Shown: in pieces, positions 1-5,318 of the stretch
Numbering within the stretch: position 1 is the stretch's first letter
Layout of the letters: each line of letters begins with the position of its first letter
Assembly (NCBI GenBank): GCA_038231495.1
Contig: JBBRLG010000481.1
Span: forward strand, 1-5,755
Source of the DNA: JBBRLG01 sp038231495
GTDB taxonomy: Bacteria > Planctomycetota > Planctomycetia > Gemmatales > Gemmataceae
Direction of reading: 5' to 3'
Length of the DNA: 5,755 bases
The notes under the pieces: model-generated
Told to the model about the DNA's origin: nothing
Database searches by the model: none
Seen by the model: only the letters and a program-made list of their open reading frames with translations
Program-made: the position numbers and the translations under genes

Positions 1-2
1 AC

Positions 3-29
3 CTACGCCAGCGGGGACTGGTGCGCTGA
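3..29 (+). CDS. Possible 3' end of an upstream gene (partial)
   Basis: Reading from base 3, the frame gives LRQRGLVR followed by TGA at 27-29. The other two forward frames run on through the palindromic repeat and stop at 49-51 or beyond, which is less natural for a real gene end. In the two other copies of this repeat in the window, the repeat begins 4-10 nt after a genuine stop codon. A stop at 29 with the repeat starting at 35 fits that pattern. Eight codons are too few to identify a family. In planctomycetes a BatA-type vWA gene often follows MoxR ATPase and DUF58 genes, so a DUF58 protein is one guess, but nothing here tests it. Confidence 0.27.
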   Translation, partial: LRQRGLVR

Positions 30-34
30 GTGTT

Positions 35-72
35 TTGCCGCTTGCGGCTGAGCGCTCAGCCGCAAGCGGCAA
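35..72. repeat. Perfect 38-bp palindrome, GCCGCTTGCGGC repeat copy 1
   Basis: The two 19-bp arms (35-53 and 54-72) are exact reverse complements with no spacer, centred on AGCGCT. The arms share TTGCCGCTTGCGGCTGAGC with copy 3 (5249-5298) and the 12-bp core GCCGCTTGCGGC with copy 2 (3589-3629). It sits 15 nt before the ATG of the vWA gene and 5 nt after a possible upstream stop. No T-run follows it on either strand, so a standard intrinsic terminator is unlikely. It is best described as a dispersed intergenic palindrome able to form an RNA hairpin or DNA cruciform. Confidence 0.9.
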
Positions 73-87
73 TCGGGGATAATAGAG

Positions 88-2367
88 ATGGCCACCGCAT
101 TGTTCCATATGAAAAAAGCCGGCCTGGCGACCCTATGGTTCCCGGCGGCAATGGTTTTTCTCCTCCTGCTGTCAATTCCCGGCGTCGTCCTCCTGGCCTT
201 AAACCTCCTCGGCTGGGAGAACAATGTCAACAATTGGCTCCAGAACAACCTGAGCCTCAGCTATCACATCCCCATCCCCTGGTGGGCGTCGTTGCTACTC
301 GTTCTCGCCCCGTTCCTGGTCACGCTGCTCTACTTCCTCAAGCTCAAGCGCAGGCCGCTGCAAGTGCCCAGCACCTTCCTTTGGCGCAAGAGCATCGAAG
401 ACCTGCACGTCAACAGCCTGTTTCAGTGGCTGCGCGACAACGTATTGCTCCTCATCCAATTGCTCATCATCCTTATCGTTATTTATTCGGTACTGGGCTT
501 CCAGGTCCACGGGCAGACCGGCAGCGGGCATTATTACATCGTCATGATCGATAATTCGGCGAGCATGGCCGTCGCCGACGTTTCGCCCAACCGGCTGGAG
601 GCCGCCAAGCGCGCCGCCCTCAACGAGATCGACGGCCATAGCGACGGCGACGTGGGCATGGTCATCGAATTCAACGCGCGCGCCAAGATTTTGCAACCGT
701 ATACCACCGACCGCAACCTGTTGCGCCTCGCGGTGCAGGGCATCGAACAGACGCAGCGCACCACCCACCTCGAAGAGGCCCTCGGCCTGGCCGACAGCCT
801 CGCCAACCCGCGCCAGTCCGCCGACGACATGGCCGTCCGCCCGCCCAACCCCATCCCCGGCCAGGAACGCACCTACGTCACCGCCGAGGGCATCGCCGCC
901 GACGTGCATTTGTTCTCCGACGGGCGGTTTCCCGACGTGCCGGAGTTTTCCGCCGGCCGCCTCAACCTCAACTACCATCGCATCGGCAAGGCCGGCACCG
1001 ACGTGGACAACGTCGGCATCGTCGCCTTCAACGCCACCCGCGACGAGCAGAATTCCGGCAAAGTCCGCGTCTTTGTGCGCGTCGTCAACTACCGCCAGCA
1101 AGACGTGGAGGGTAAGGTCCGCCTGGAGGTGCGCGTCAAGGACCAGGCGGATTTCAAGCTGTACGAGAAGCAAACCACGCCGCCGCTGATCCCGGCACGC
1201 AAGGTCAACCCCGGCGACCCGCAGAAGGGCGAGTTGCCGTCCGACACGCCCGGCGACGGCGTCGCGACGTTTGAAGTGAACGACCTCGACGAGGCCAGCT
1301 CCGCCACGCTGCACGTCACGCTCGTCGGCGTCAAGGATGCCTTCCCGCTGGACGACGAGGCCTGGCTGGTGCTCGGCATGGTGCGCAAGGCCCGCATCGC
1401 CATCGTCACGAAGGGCAACGAAATCCTCAGCGACTTCTTCGACCAGGACGCGGTCGAAAAGGTGGCGACGATCACCTACCTCAAGCCGGCGGACCTCAAG
1501 AACGAGGCGCTGTACCTCAAGCCCGCGCACATCGGCGGCTTCGATTTGGTGATCTTCGACCGCTGCGCCCCAGAAACGCCGGACGACATGCCGCTGGGTA
1601 ACACGTTCTTCATCGACGCGGTGCCGCCACCGTGGAAGCGCGCCGACATGCCGCCGTTGGAGGACACCGTCATCCGCAACCCGGCGAGCAAACACGCCGT
1701 GATGCGCAGCCTGACGGCACTGGACGAGATCGCCGTCTTCGAGGCGTTCAAGTTCCCGCTCGACGACCCGCGCGTCTCGCCGCGGACGCCGCGCCTGCTG
1801 GAAACGGGTAAGGACACGGCGGTCTTGCTGGCCCTCTCGCGGCAATCGTTCACCGACCTGGTGATGACGTTTCCGCTCGTCAACGACCAGGGCAAGTGGA
1901 CGACGACCTGGAACTTGAAGCTGAGTTTTCCGGTGTTTTTGCGGAACGTGATGTACACGCTGGGCAACGTCAGTGACACCGCGGCGGAGGAAACGATTCA
2001 GCCGGGCGACCTGAAAACTCTACGCCCGGACGTGCCGGTTGATAACATATTTGTGTCCGAACCGGCGGGCGCGGCGCCGCGGAAGATCGAGCGCAGTCCC
2101 CAGGGCGATTTCTCCTACAAGGACACGGAGCGCGTGGGCGTGTACCGGGCCAAGTGGCAGGGCGGCGAGCGCGGCTTCGCGGTGAACCTGCTGGACCCGG
2201 AAGAGAGCACCCTGCAGCCGCGCGACGAGATCACGATCGGCAACCTGAGGCTGAACGCGGGCAACACGAAAGGGCAGGTTCGGGACACCTGGAAGTACGG
2301 AGCGGTCGCCGCCCTGGCCCTGCTCCTGCTGGAGTGGGCGCTTTATTATCGGCGTATTTTCATATGA
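88..2367 (+). CDS. BatA-like membrane protein with von Willebrand A domain
   Basis: 759 aa. Hydrophobic segments lie at about residues 17-42, 66-86, 117-138 and 736-754. Residues 65-140 match the N-terminal BatA (aerotolerance regulator) pattern, with the positive KLKRRP after helix 2 marking a cytoplasmic loop. A vWA domain follows from about 148: D155-x-S157-x-S159 is the metal-binding MIDAS motif, T225 or T226 fits the MIDAS threonine, and LFSDG with D278 is the third element. Residues 305-420 look beta-rich. Residues 434-520 (ARIAIVTKG, then GFDLVIFD) resemble the glutamine-amidotransferase-like fold found fused to planctomycete vWA proteins, without a visible catalytic triad. The helix arrangement and C-terminal YYRR put the vWA and later domains outside the inner membrane. 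The role is unknown; relatives act with MoxR ATPases in envelope or protein-complex maturation. The start at 88 has GGGG at 75-78 upstream; the ATG at 109 lacks a binding site. Confidence 0.88.
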   Translation: MATALFHMKKAGLATLWFPAAMVFLLLLSIPGVVLLALNLLGWENNVNNWLQNNLSLSYHIPIPWWASLLLVLAPFLVTLLYFLKLKRRPLQVPSTFLWRKSIEDLHVNSLFQWLRDNVLLLIQLLIILIVIYSVLGFQVHGQTGSGHYYIVMIDNSASMAVADVSPNRLEAAKRAALNEIDGHSDGDVGMVIEFNARAKILQPYTTDRNLLRLAVQGIEQTQRTTHLEEALGLADSLANPRQSADDMAVRPPNPIPGQERTYVTAEGIAADVHLFSDGRFPDVPEFSAGRLNLNYHRIGKAGTDVDNVGIVAFNATRDEQNSGKVRVFVRVVNYRQQDVEGKVRLEVRVKDQADFKLYEKQTTPPLIPARKVNPGDPQKGELPSDTPGDGVATFEVNDLDEASSATLHVTLVGVKDAFPLDDEAWLVLGMVRKARIAIVTKGNEILSDFFDQDAVEKVATITYLKPADLKNEALYLKPAHIGGFDLVIFDRCAPETPDDMPLGNTFFIDAVPPPWKRADMPPLEDTVIRNPASKHAVMRSLTALDEIAVFEAFKFPLDDPRVSPRTPRLLETGKDTAVLLALSRQSFTDLVMTFPLVNDQGKWTTTWNLKLSFPVFLRNVMYTLGNVSDTAAEETIQPGDLKTLRPDVPVDNIFVSEPAGAAPRKIERSPQGDFSYKDTERVGVYRAKWQGGERGFAVNLLDPEESTLQPRDEITIGNLRLNAGNTKGQVRDTWKYGAVAALALLLLEWALYYRRIFI

Positions 2368-2381
2368 TTGGCGACCCATGA
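2364..2381 (+). other. Five-codon mini-ORF bridging two genes (MIGDP)
   Basis: An ATG at 2364-2366 overlaps the TGA stop of the vWA gene in an ATGA arrangement. It reads ATG ATT GGC GAC CCA and ends at a TGA (2379-2381) that overlaps the ATG of the methyltransferase gene (2378-2380), again as ATGA. Terminating ribosomes could in principle be handed from one gene to the next through this short frame. This is seen in the sequence, but the function is an inference and chance is a fair alternative. The peptide itself is unlikely to matter. Confidence 0.3.
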
Positions 2382-3091
2382 GTTCTCGTTCGCACACGAT
2401 CGCCGCCCCCCGGCCGAGTCACGACGGCGTCCCCAAGTCCACGGAGGCGGACGCCGAGGCGTTCGGGGAATACCGCCGTTGGGTGCAACAACATTACGAC
2501 GGCCTGCCGGGCGCGCTGACCGCGTTCACCGGCTTCCTCACCGGGCACGAGCTGTTCGCCGGCCGCGTCATCCGCCCCGAGGCGTTCGACGTGCGCGGCT
2601 GCAAGAGCATCCTCGACGCGGCGTGCGGCGACGGCCGTTATTCGCGGTTCCTGTTGCGGCGGGCCGACCCCGACGCGCTGGTGACGAGCTTCGACCTGTC
2701 GCGCGGCATGTTGGCCCGCGCCCGCGCCCGGCTCAAGTCGGACCGCATCACGCAGGTCGTGGCCGACATTACCGCCCTGCCCTACGCGGACGCCAGTTTC
2801 GACGCCATCGTCTGCGGTTGGGTGCTGGAACACCTGCCCGACCCGGCACCGGGTTTGCGCGAGCTGGCGCGGGTGCTGCAACCGGCCGGCAAGCTCCTGC
2901 TGCTGACGACCGAGGACACGCTGCCCGGCTGGTTTTGCGGGCGCTTGTGGAATTGCAAGACGTATAACCGCGACCGGCTCCGCCAGGCGAGCGAGCAATG
3001 CGGCCTGCACTGGGAGCGTGACCTGTGGTTTACGGGTTTGCACCGCGTTCTGCACATGGGCGGCGTCGTCGCGGAATTGCGGCGGGCGTAA
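2378..3091 (+). CDS. Class I SAM-dependent methyltransferase (Methyltransf_11 type)
   Basis: 237 aa, soluble, with no signal peptide or membrane segment. The SAM-binding core starts at about residue 77. Motif I is ILDAACGDGRYSRF (D80, then C83-G84-D85-G86). Motif II is SFDLS, with D106 the likely ribose-binding acid. VVADITALPYADASFDAIVCGWVLEHLPDP (about 127-156) contains the adenine-contacting VADIT and the post-strand-4 motif ending in EHL. RVLQPAGKLLLLTTED (165-180) is the usual motif after helix E. The N-terminal 70 residues and the C-terminal 50 probably shape the acceptor site. The layout is that of the UbiE/Methyltransf_11 superfamily, but the methyl acceptor cannot be read from sequence. 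The gene starts 10 nt after the vWA stop with no good Shine-Dalgarno, which suggests translational coupling to the upstream gene. No functional tie to that gene is evident. Confidence 0.88.
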   Translation: MSSRSHTIAAPRPSHDGVPKSTEADAEAFGEYRRWVQQHYDGLPGALTAFTGFLTGHELFAGRVIRPEAFDVRGCKSILDAACGDGRYSRFLLRRADPDALVTSFDLSRGMLARARARLKSDRITQVVADITALPYADASFDAIVCGWVLEHLPDPAPGLRELARVLQPAGKLLLLTTEDTLPGWFCGRLWNCKTYNRDRLRQASEQCGLHWERDLWFTGLHRVLHMGGVVAELRRA

Positions 3092-3131
3092 TCCCGACTT
3101 TTGACCGTTTCCCCTTTCAAGGAGAGTACGC

Positions 3132-3578
3132 ATGAAATGGCTGATTGGCACTTTGGCACTGAGCCTGTTCGTCGTGGCCGGCGCGACGTTCGCGAGCCGC
3201 GCCGCCGACGACAAGAAGGACAAACCGGACCCCAAAAAGGTGGACCAACGCGTCTTTGAGTTGCGGACCTACCACGCCGCGCCGGGCAAAATGAAGGCTC
3301 TGCAAGCCCGTTTCCGCGACCACACCAACAAGCTGTTCGAGAAGCACGGCATCACGATCATCGGCTTCTGGACGGACATGAACGCGAAGGAAGGTGAGGA
3401 AACCCTCATCTACATCGTGGCCTACCCGAGCAAGGAAGCCGCCGACAAGAGTTGGAAGGAGTTCGGCGGCGACCCGGACTGGAAGAAAGCCCACGCGGAG
3501 TCCGAAAAGGATGGCAAACTCGTCGGCAAGATCGAATCCGTGTACATGAACCCGACCGACTTCTCGCCGATCAAGTAA
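3132..3578 (+). CDS. Exported NIPSNAP family protein
   Basis: 148 aa. The N-terminus MKWLIGTLALSLFVVAGATF is a Sec-type signal peptide (positive start, hydrophobic core). Cleavage is probable after the SRA at residues 22-24, followed by a lysine/aspartate-rich linker (25-38). Residues 40-146 form a NIPSNAP domain, a ferredoxin-like alpha+beta barrel. It is recognisable by VFELRTYHAAPGKM (41-54), FRDHTNKLFEKHGITIIGFW (61-80), the LIYIVAYPS strand (92-100), SWKEFGGDPDWKKA (107-120) and the closing ESVYMNPTDFSPI (135-147). Bacterial members have no settled biochemical role; eukaryotic NIPSNAPs are mitochondrial. Exported single-domain copies are common in planctomycetes. AAGGAG at 3119-3124 lies 7 nt before the ATG and fixes the start. 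A 40-nt gap separates it from the methyltransferase stop, so read-through is possible, but its strong binding site allows independent translation. A palindromic repeat begins 10 nt after its stop. Confidence 0.88.
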   Translation: MKWLIGTLALSLFVVAGATFASRAADDKKDKPDPKKVDQRVFELRTYHAAPGKMKALQARFRDHTNKLFEKHGITIIGFWTDMNAKEGEETLIYIVAYPSKEAADKSWKEFGGDPDWKKAHAESEKDGKLVGKIESVYMNPTDFSPIK

Positions 3579-3588
3579 GCGCGTCTTG

Positions 3589-3629
3589 GCCGCTTGCGGC
3601 GTTGCAGACCATGCAAAGCCGCAAGCGGC
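3589..3629. repeat. Inverted repeat, GCCGCTTGCGGC repeat copy 2
   Basis: The 12-bp arms at 3589-3600 and 3618-3629 are perfect reverse complements. Inside them TTGCA (3602-3606) pairs with TGCAA (3612-3616) after one G/A mismatch, leaving the loop GACCA (3607-3611). The result is a near-continuous stem of about 18 bp. The outer core is identical to copies 1 and 3, but the inner part is different, so the core is conserved and the tip is not. It lies 10 nt after the NIPSNAP stop. No T-run follows, so it would be an atypical terminator at best, though it could mark or protect the 3' end of the upstream transcript. Confidence 0.88.
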
Positions 3630-3708
3630 AACCTCTCTCAGCCACTTCTCCTTCCATCCCCGTACCATACCCTTTTTGGTAATTCTGGCAATTTATGCAA
3701 GATAACTC

Positions 3709-3738
3709 TTGACATGCGGCTTCTGACGCCAGTAAGCT
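3709..3738 (+). promoter_or_regulatory. Candidate sigma-70-type promoter of the BMC operon
   Basis: TTGACA at 3709-3714 is a perfect consensus -35 box in a locally AT-rich stretch of an otherwise GC-rich window. The best -10 at acceptable spacing is TAAGCT (3733-3738, 18-bp spacer), which keeps only the T, A and final T of TATAAT. CATAAT at 3741-3746 is a better -10 match but would be 26 bp away, too far. Transcription from this promoter would start near 3745, inside the candidate operator, which is a typical layout for repression. A short CAAGA/TCTTG inverted repeat (3698-3711) overlaps the -35. The assignment rests on motif and position only. Confidence 0.42.
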
Positions 3739-3768
3739 ATCATAATCTATCACGGACTGACAGATTAT
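3737..3768 (+). promoter_or_regulatory. Candidate DeoR-family operator: imperfect palindrome plus 10-bp-spaced repeats
   Basis: Bases 3742-3768 form a 27-bp imperfect palindrome. ATAATCT (3742-3748) matches AGATTAT (3762-3768), and TCA (3750-3752) matches TGA (3758-3760), with one mismatched pair between and a 5-bp centre. Overlapping it are three hexamers in the same direction at exact 10-bp steps: CTATCA (3737), CTATCA (3747) and CTGACA (3757). They would all face one side of the helix. The element lies 25 nt before the GTG of the DeoR-type regulator and over the expected transcription start. DeoR-family proteins commonly bind repeated or palindromic sites and control their own operon, so autoregulation is the natural inference. 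Confidence 0.5.
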
Positions 3769-3782
3769 TACCAAGTTCTCTC

Positions 3783-3787
3783 AGAGG
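3783..3787 (+). promoter_or_regulatory. Ribosome binding site deciding the GTG start of the regulator
   Basis: AGAGG lies 6 nt before the GTG at 3794-3796. There is no in-frame ATG at a sensible distance. The resulting N-terminus, MLVEERRQR, is the usual way DeoR-family proteins begin, a few residues before the winged helix-turn-helix, so this non-ATG start is preferred. Confidence 0.6.
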
Positions 3788-3793
3788 CTACCT

Positions 3794-4573
3794 GTGCTGG
3801 TCGAGGAACGGCGGCAACGTGTACTCGACCTGGTCAGTCGCCGGGGGTTCGTCGCGCTGACCGATCTTGCCCAGACCATTCAGGTTTCGCCGTCGACGAT
3901 TCGCCGGGACTTGGATTACTGGCACCAGCAAGGAGCGCTCCGGCGGACGCACGGCGGCGCCATGTTCGTCGGCGACGCGGCGACGTTGCCCGCGCTGGAA
4001 GAACGCTCGGCGATGCAACTGGACGAGAAGAAGGCCATCGCCCGGACTGCCGCGGCCCGCGTGGGCGACGGCGATACAGTGCTGATCGACGGCGGCACGA
4101 CGACGCTCGAAGTCGCCCGGCTGTTGGTCGGACGGCCGTTGCAGATCGTCACGAACAGTCTGCCCATCGCCAACCTGTTCGCCAGCAGCCGCGAGACCGA
4201 CCTGGTGCTGCTCGGCGGCTACGTCTACCCGAAAACGGGCGTTGCGCTTGGGCCGTTGACGATCCGCACGATGGAAGATATGCACGTCCACCAGGTGGTG
4301 ATGAGTTGCAGCGGCATCGCGTCGGGCGGGCTGTTCAACAGCAACCTGCTCCTGGTCGAGACGCAACGGCAGATGATGCGTTGTGCGGACGAAGTCGTGG
4401 TCGTCGCGGACCACACGAAGATCGGCCGGTCGGCGCTGGCGTTCCTGTGCGACCTCGGCGAGGTGGACACGTTGATCGTGGACGGCGGCGCGACGCGGGC
4501 GCAGCGCGCGTGGCTGAAGCCGTACGAAGTGCGGCTGGTGGTGGCGGGCGAAGCGGGGGAGTTTGCGAAATGA
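3794..4573 (+). CDS. DeoR/GlpR-family transcriptional regulator
   Basis: 259 aa, the usual length for the family. Residues 4-57 form the DeoR winged helix-turn-helix: EERRQRVLDLVSRRGFVALT, then DLAQTIQVSPSTIRRDL with recognition helix around 32-40, and the wing GALRRTHGG (47-55). Residues 72-235 are the sugar-phosphate-binding DeoR C-terminal sensor, related to ribose-5-phosphate isomerase. Its marks are EKKAIARTAA (78-87), the phosphate-loop DGGTTTLEVARLL (99-111), TNSLPIANLF (120-129), LLGGYVY (139-145) and VVADHTKIGRSA (203-214). Known members answer to phosphorylated sugars. The gene heads an operon with pduL (ATGA overlap) and a BMC shell gene, the association known in the planctomycete/verrucomicrobial BMC for fucose and rhamnose use. 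It most likely represses that operon until a sugar-phosphate intermediate accumulates. The effector is inferred from context, not read from sequence. Confidence 0.92.
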   Translation: MLVEERRQRVLDLVSRRGFVALTDLAQTIQVSPSTIRRDLDYWHQQGALRRTHGGAMFVGDAATLPALEERSAMQLDEKKAIARTAAARVGDGDTVLIDGGTTTLEVARLLVGRPLQIVTNSLPIANLFASSRETDLVLLGGYVYPKTGVALGPLTIRTMEDMHVHQVVMSCSGIASGGLFNSNLLLVETQRQMMRCADEVVVVADHTKIGRSALAFLCDLGEVDTLIVDGGATRAQRAWLKPYEVRLVVAGEAGEFAK

Positions 4574-5244
4574 GCACGGCGACACTGGACCGCACCCTGA
4601 TCGAACGCCTGGTGCGCGACGCATTGACAACTCAGCTGGGCAACGGCCACGCCAAGACGAACGGCACCGGCAAGCCGAACCTGGTCGTCAACGTCTCGGC
4701 CCGGCACTGCCACGTCACGCAGGCAGACCTCGAACGCCTGTTCGGCAAGGGCCACACGCTCACGCCGGCCAAGGCGCTCTACCAGGACGGCTTCTTCGCC
4801 GCGGAGGAGGCGGTGACGATCATCGGCCCCCGGCACCGGATGATTACGAACCTGCGCATCCTCGGACCGTGCCGCGACCACAGCCAGGTGGAGCTGGCGT
4901 TCACCGACGCGATCTCGCTGGGCCTGGACTTGCCGGTGCGCAAGAGCGGCGACCACCGCGATTCGCCCGGCGCGATCCTGATGGGGCCGAAGGGGTTCAT
5001 CCAGCTGGAGAAGGGCGTCATCCGCCACGAACGGCACGTCCACATCGGCCCGGCGGACGCGGCGTACTACGGCGTCAAGGACGGCGGCCGGCTCAACCTG
5101 CGGGTGCAGAGCGATTGCGGGGCGGTGCTGGAAGGCTTGCTGGTGCGCATGGCCCCGGCGGCGAAGCTGGAAGTGCATTTGGACACGGACGAAGGCAACG
5201 CGGTCAACCTGGCGCGGGCGACGAAGGTGGAACTGTTCAAATAA
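4570..5244 (+). CDS. pduL: PduL-type phosphate acyltransferase (phosphotransacylase)
   Basis: 224 aa. PduL interconverts acyl-CoA plus phosphate and acyl-phosphate plus CoA, recycling CoA inside microcompartments. Two PTAC half-domains are visible. The first has VNVSARHCHVT, with H46 and H48 as metal ligands, then LRILGPCRDHSQVE (95-108), with R102 and E108 matching the phosphate-binding arginine and metal-binding glutamate of characterised PduL. The second has RHVHIGPADA (155-164), with H156 and H158, and EVHLDTDEGNAV (201-212), with H203. All key residues are therefore present. Residues 5-23 (TLDRTLIERLVRDALTTQL) form a likely amphipathic helix followed by a polar linker to about 36, like the encapsulation peptides that target PduL to BMCs. 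The start at 4570 overlaps the regulator stop as ATGA and has GGGGGAG (4555-4561) 8 nt upstream. The frame stays open further upstream, but that part lies wholly inside the regulator gene. The acyl substrate may be lactyl- or propionyl-CoA; the sequence does not decide. Confidence 0.94.
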   Translation: MSTATLDRTLIERLVRDALTTQLGNGHAKTNGTGKPNLVVNVSARHCHVTQADLERLFGKGHTLTPAKALYQDGFFAAEEAVTIIGPRHRMITNLRILGPCRDHSQVELAFTDAISLGLDLPVRKSGDHRDSPGAILMGPKGFIQLEKGVIRHERHVHIGPADAAYYGVKDGGRLNLRVQSDCGAVLEGLLVRMAPAAKLEVHLDTDEGNAVNLARATKVELFK

Positions 5245-5248
5245 CGTA

Positions 5249-5298
5249 TTTGCCGCTTGCGGCTGAGCGCTGGGCGGCGCTCAGCCGCAAGCGGCAAA
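5249..5298. repeat. Large inverted repeat, GCCGCTTGCGGC repeat copy 3, inside the BMC operon
   Basis: Perfect 22-bp arms (5249-5270 and 5277-5298) flank the 6-nt loop TGGGCG. The arms contain the whole arm of copy 1, and the element is equivalent to copy 1 with about 10 extra bp at the centre. It starts 4 nt after the pduL stop and ends 20 nt before the shell-gene ATG. It is followed by an A-rich, not T-rich, stretch, so it is not a standard intrinsic terminator. In the mRNA it would form a very stable hairpin between two genes, able to block 3' exonucleases or to tune the downstream/upstream ratio. Confidence 0.9.
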
Positions 5299-5318
5299 CG
5301 AAAACAACGGGAGTACAC

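Noticed and set aside
109..111. Alternative start of the vWA gene at the second ATG (MKKAGLAT)
   Set aside because: It gives an attractive membrane-protein N-terminus, but no ribosome binding site precedes it, whereas GGGG lies 10 nt before the ATG at 88. It cannot be fully excluded.
295..1845. Long open frame on the minus strand opposite the vWA gene (516 codons)
   Set aside because: It is a shadow of GC-rich codon use on the other strand. It shows no recognisable motif and is rich in R, V, A and D as expected for such shadows, while the + frame has clear vWA motifs.
3101..3106. TTGACC as a -35 box for the NIPSNAP gene
   Set aside because: The matching -10 would fall on the Shine-Dalgarno region at about 3124-3129 and is not TATAAT-like.
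3589..3629. Hairpin after the NIPSNAP gene as an intrinsic terminator
   Set aside because: The stem is followed by AACCTCTCTCAG with no run of T. The same core appears elsewhere as a dispersed repeat, so it was recorded as a repeat.
3663..3681. Small inverted repeat TACCA/TGGTA near the CCCTTTTT stretch
   Set aside because: A 5-bp stem with a 9-nt loop is too weak to call a terminator or operator.
4306..4569. N-terminal extension of pduL to an upstream ATG
   Set aside because: It would overlap the regulator gene by 88 codons with an arginine-rich non-homologous sequence. The ATG at 4570 has a good ribosome binding site and an ATGA overlap.
4225..5178. Minus-strand open frame opposite the regulator and pduL
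   Set aside because: It spans two well-identified + strand genes, has no family motif, and has the composition of an antisense shadow.
35..5298. The three GCCGCTTGCGGC elements as a CRISPR array
   Set aside because: They are isolated palindromes kilobases apart with genes between them, not regularly spaced repeats with unique spacers.
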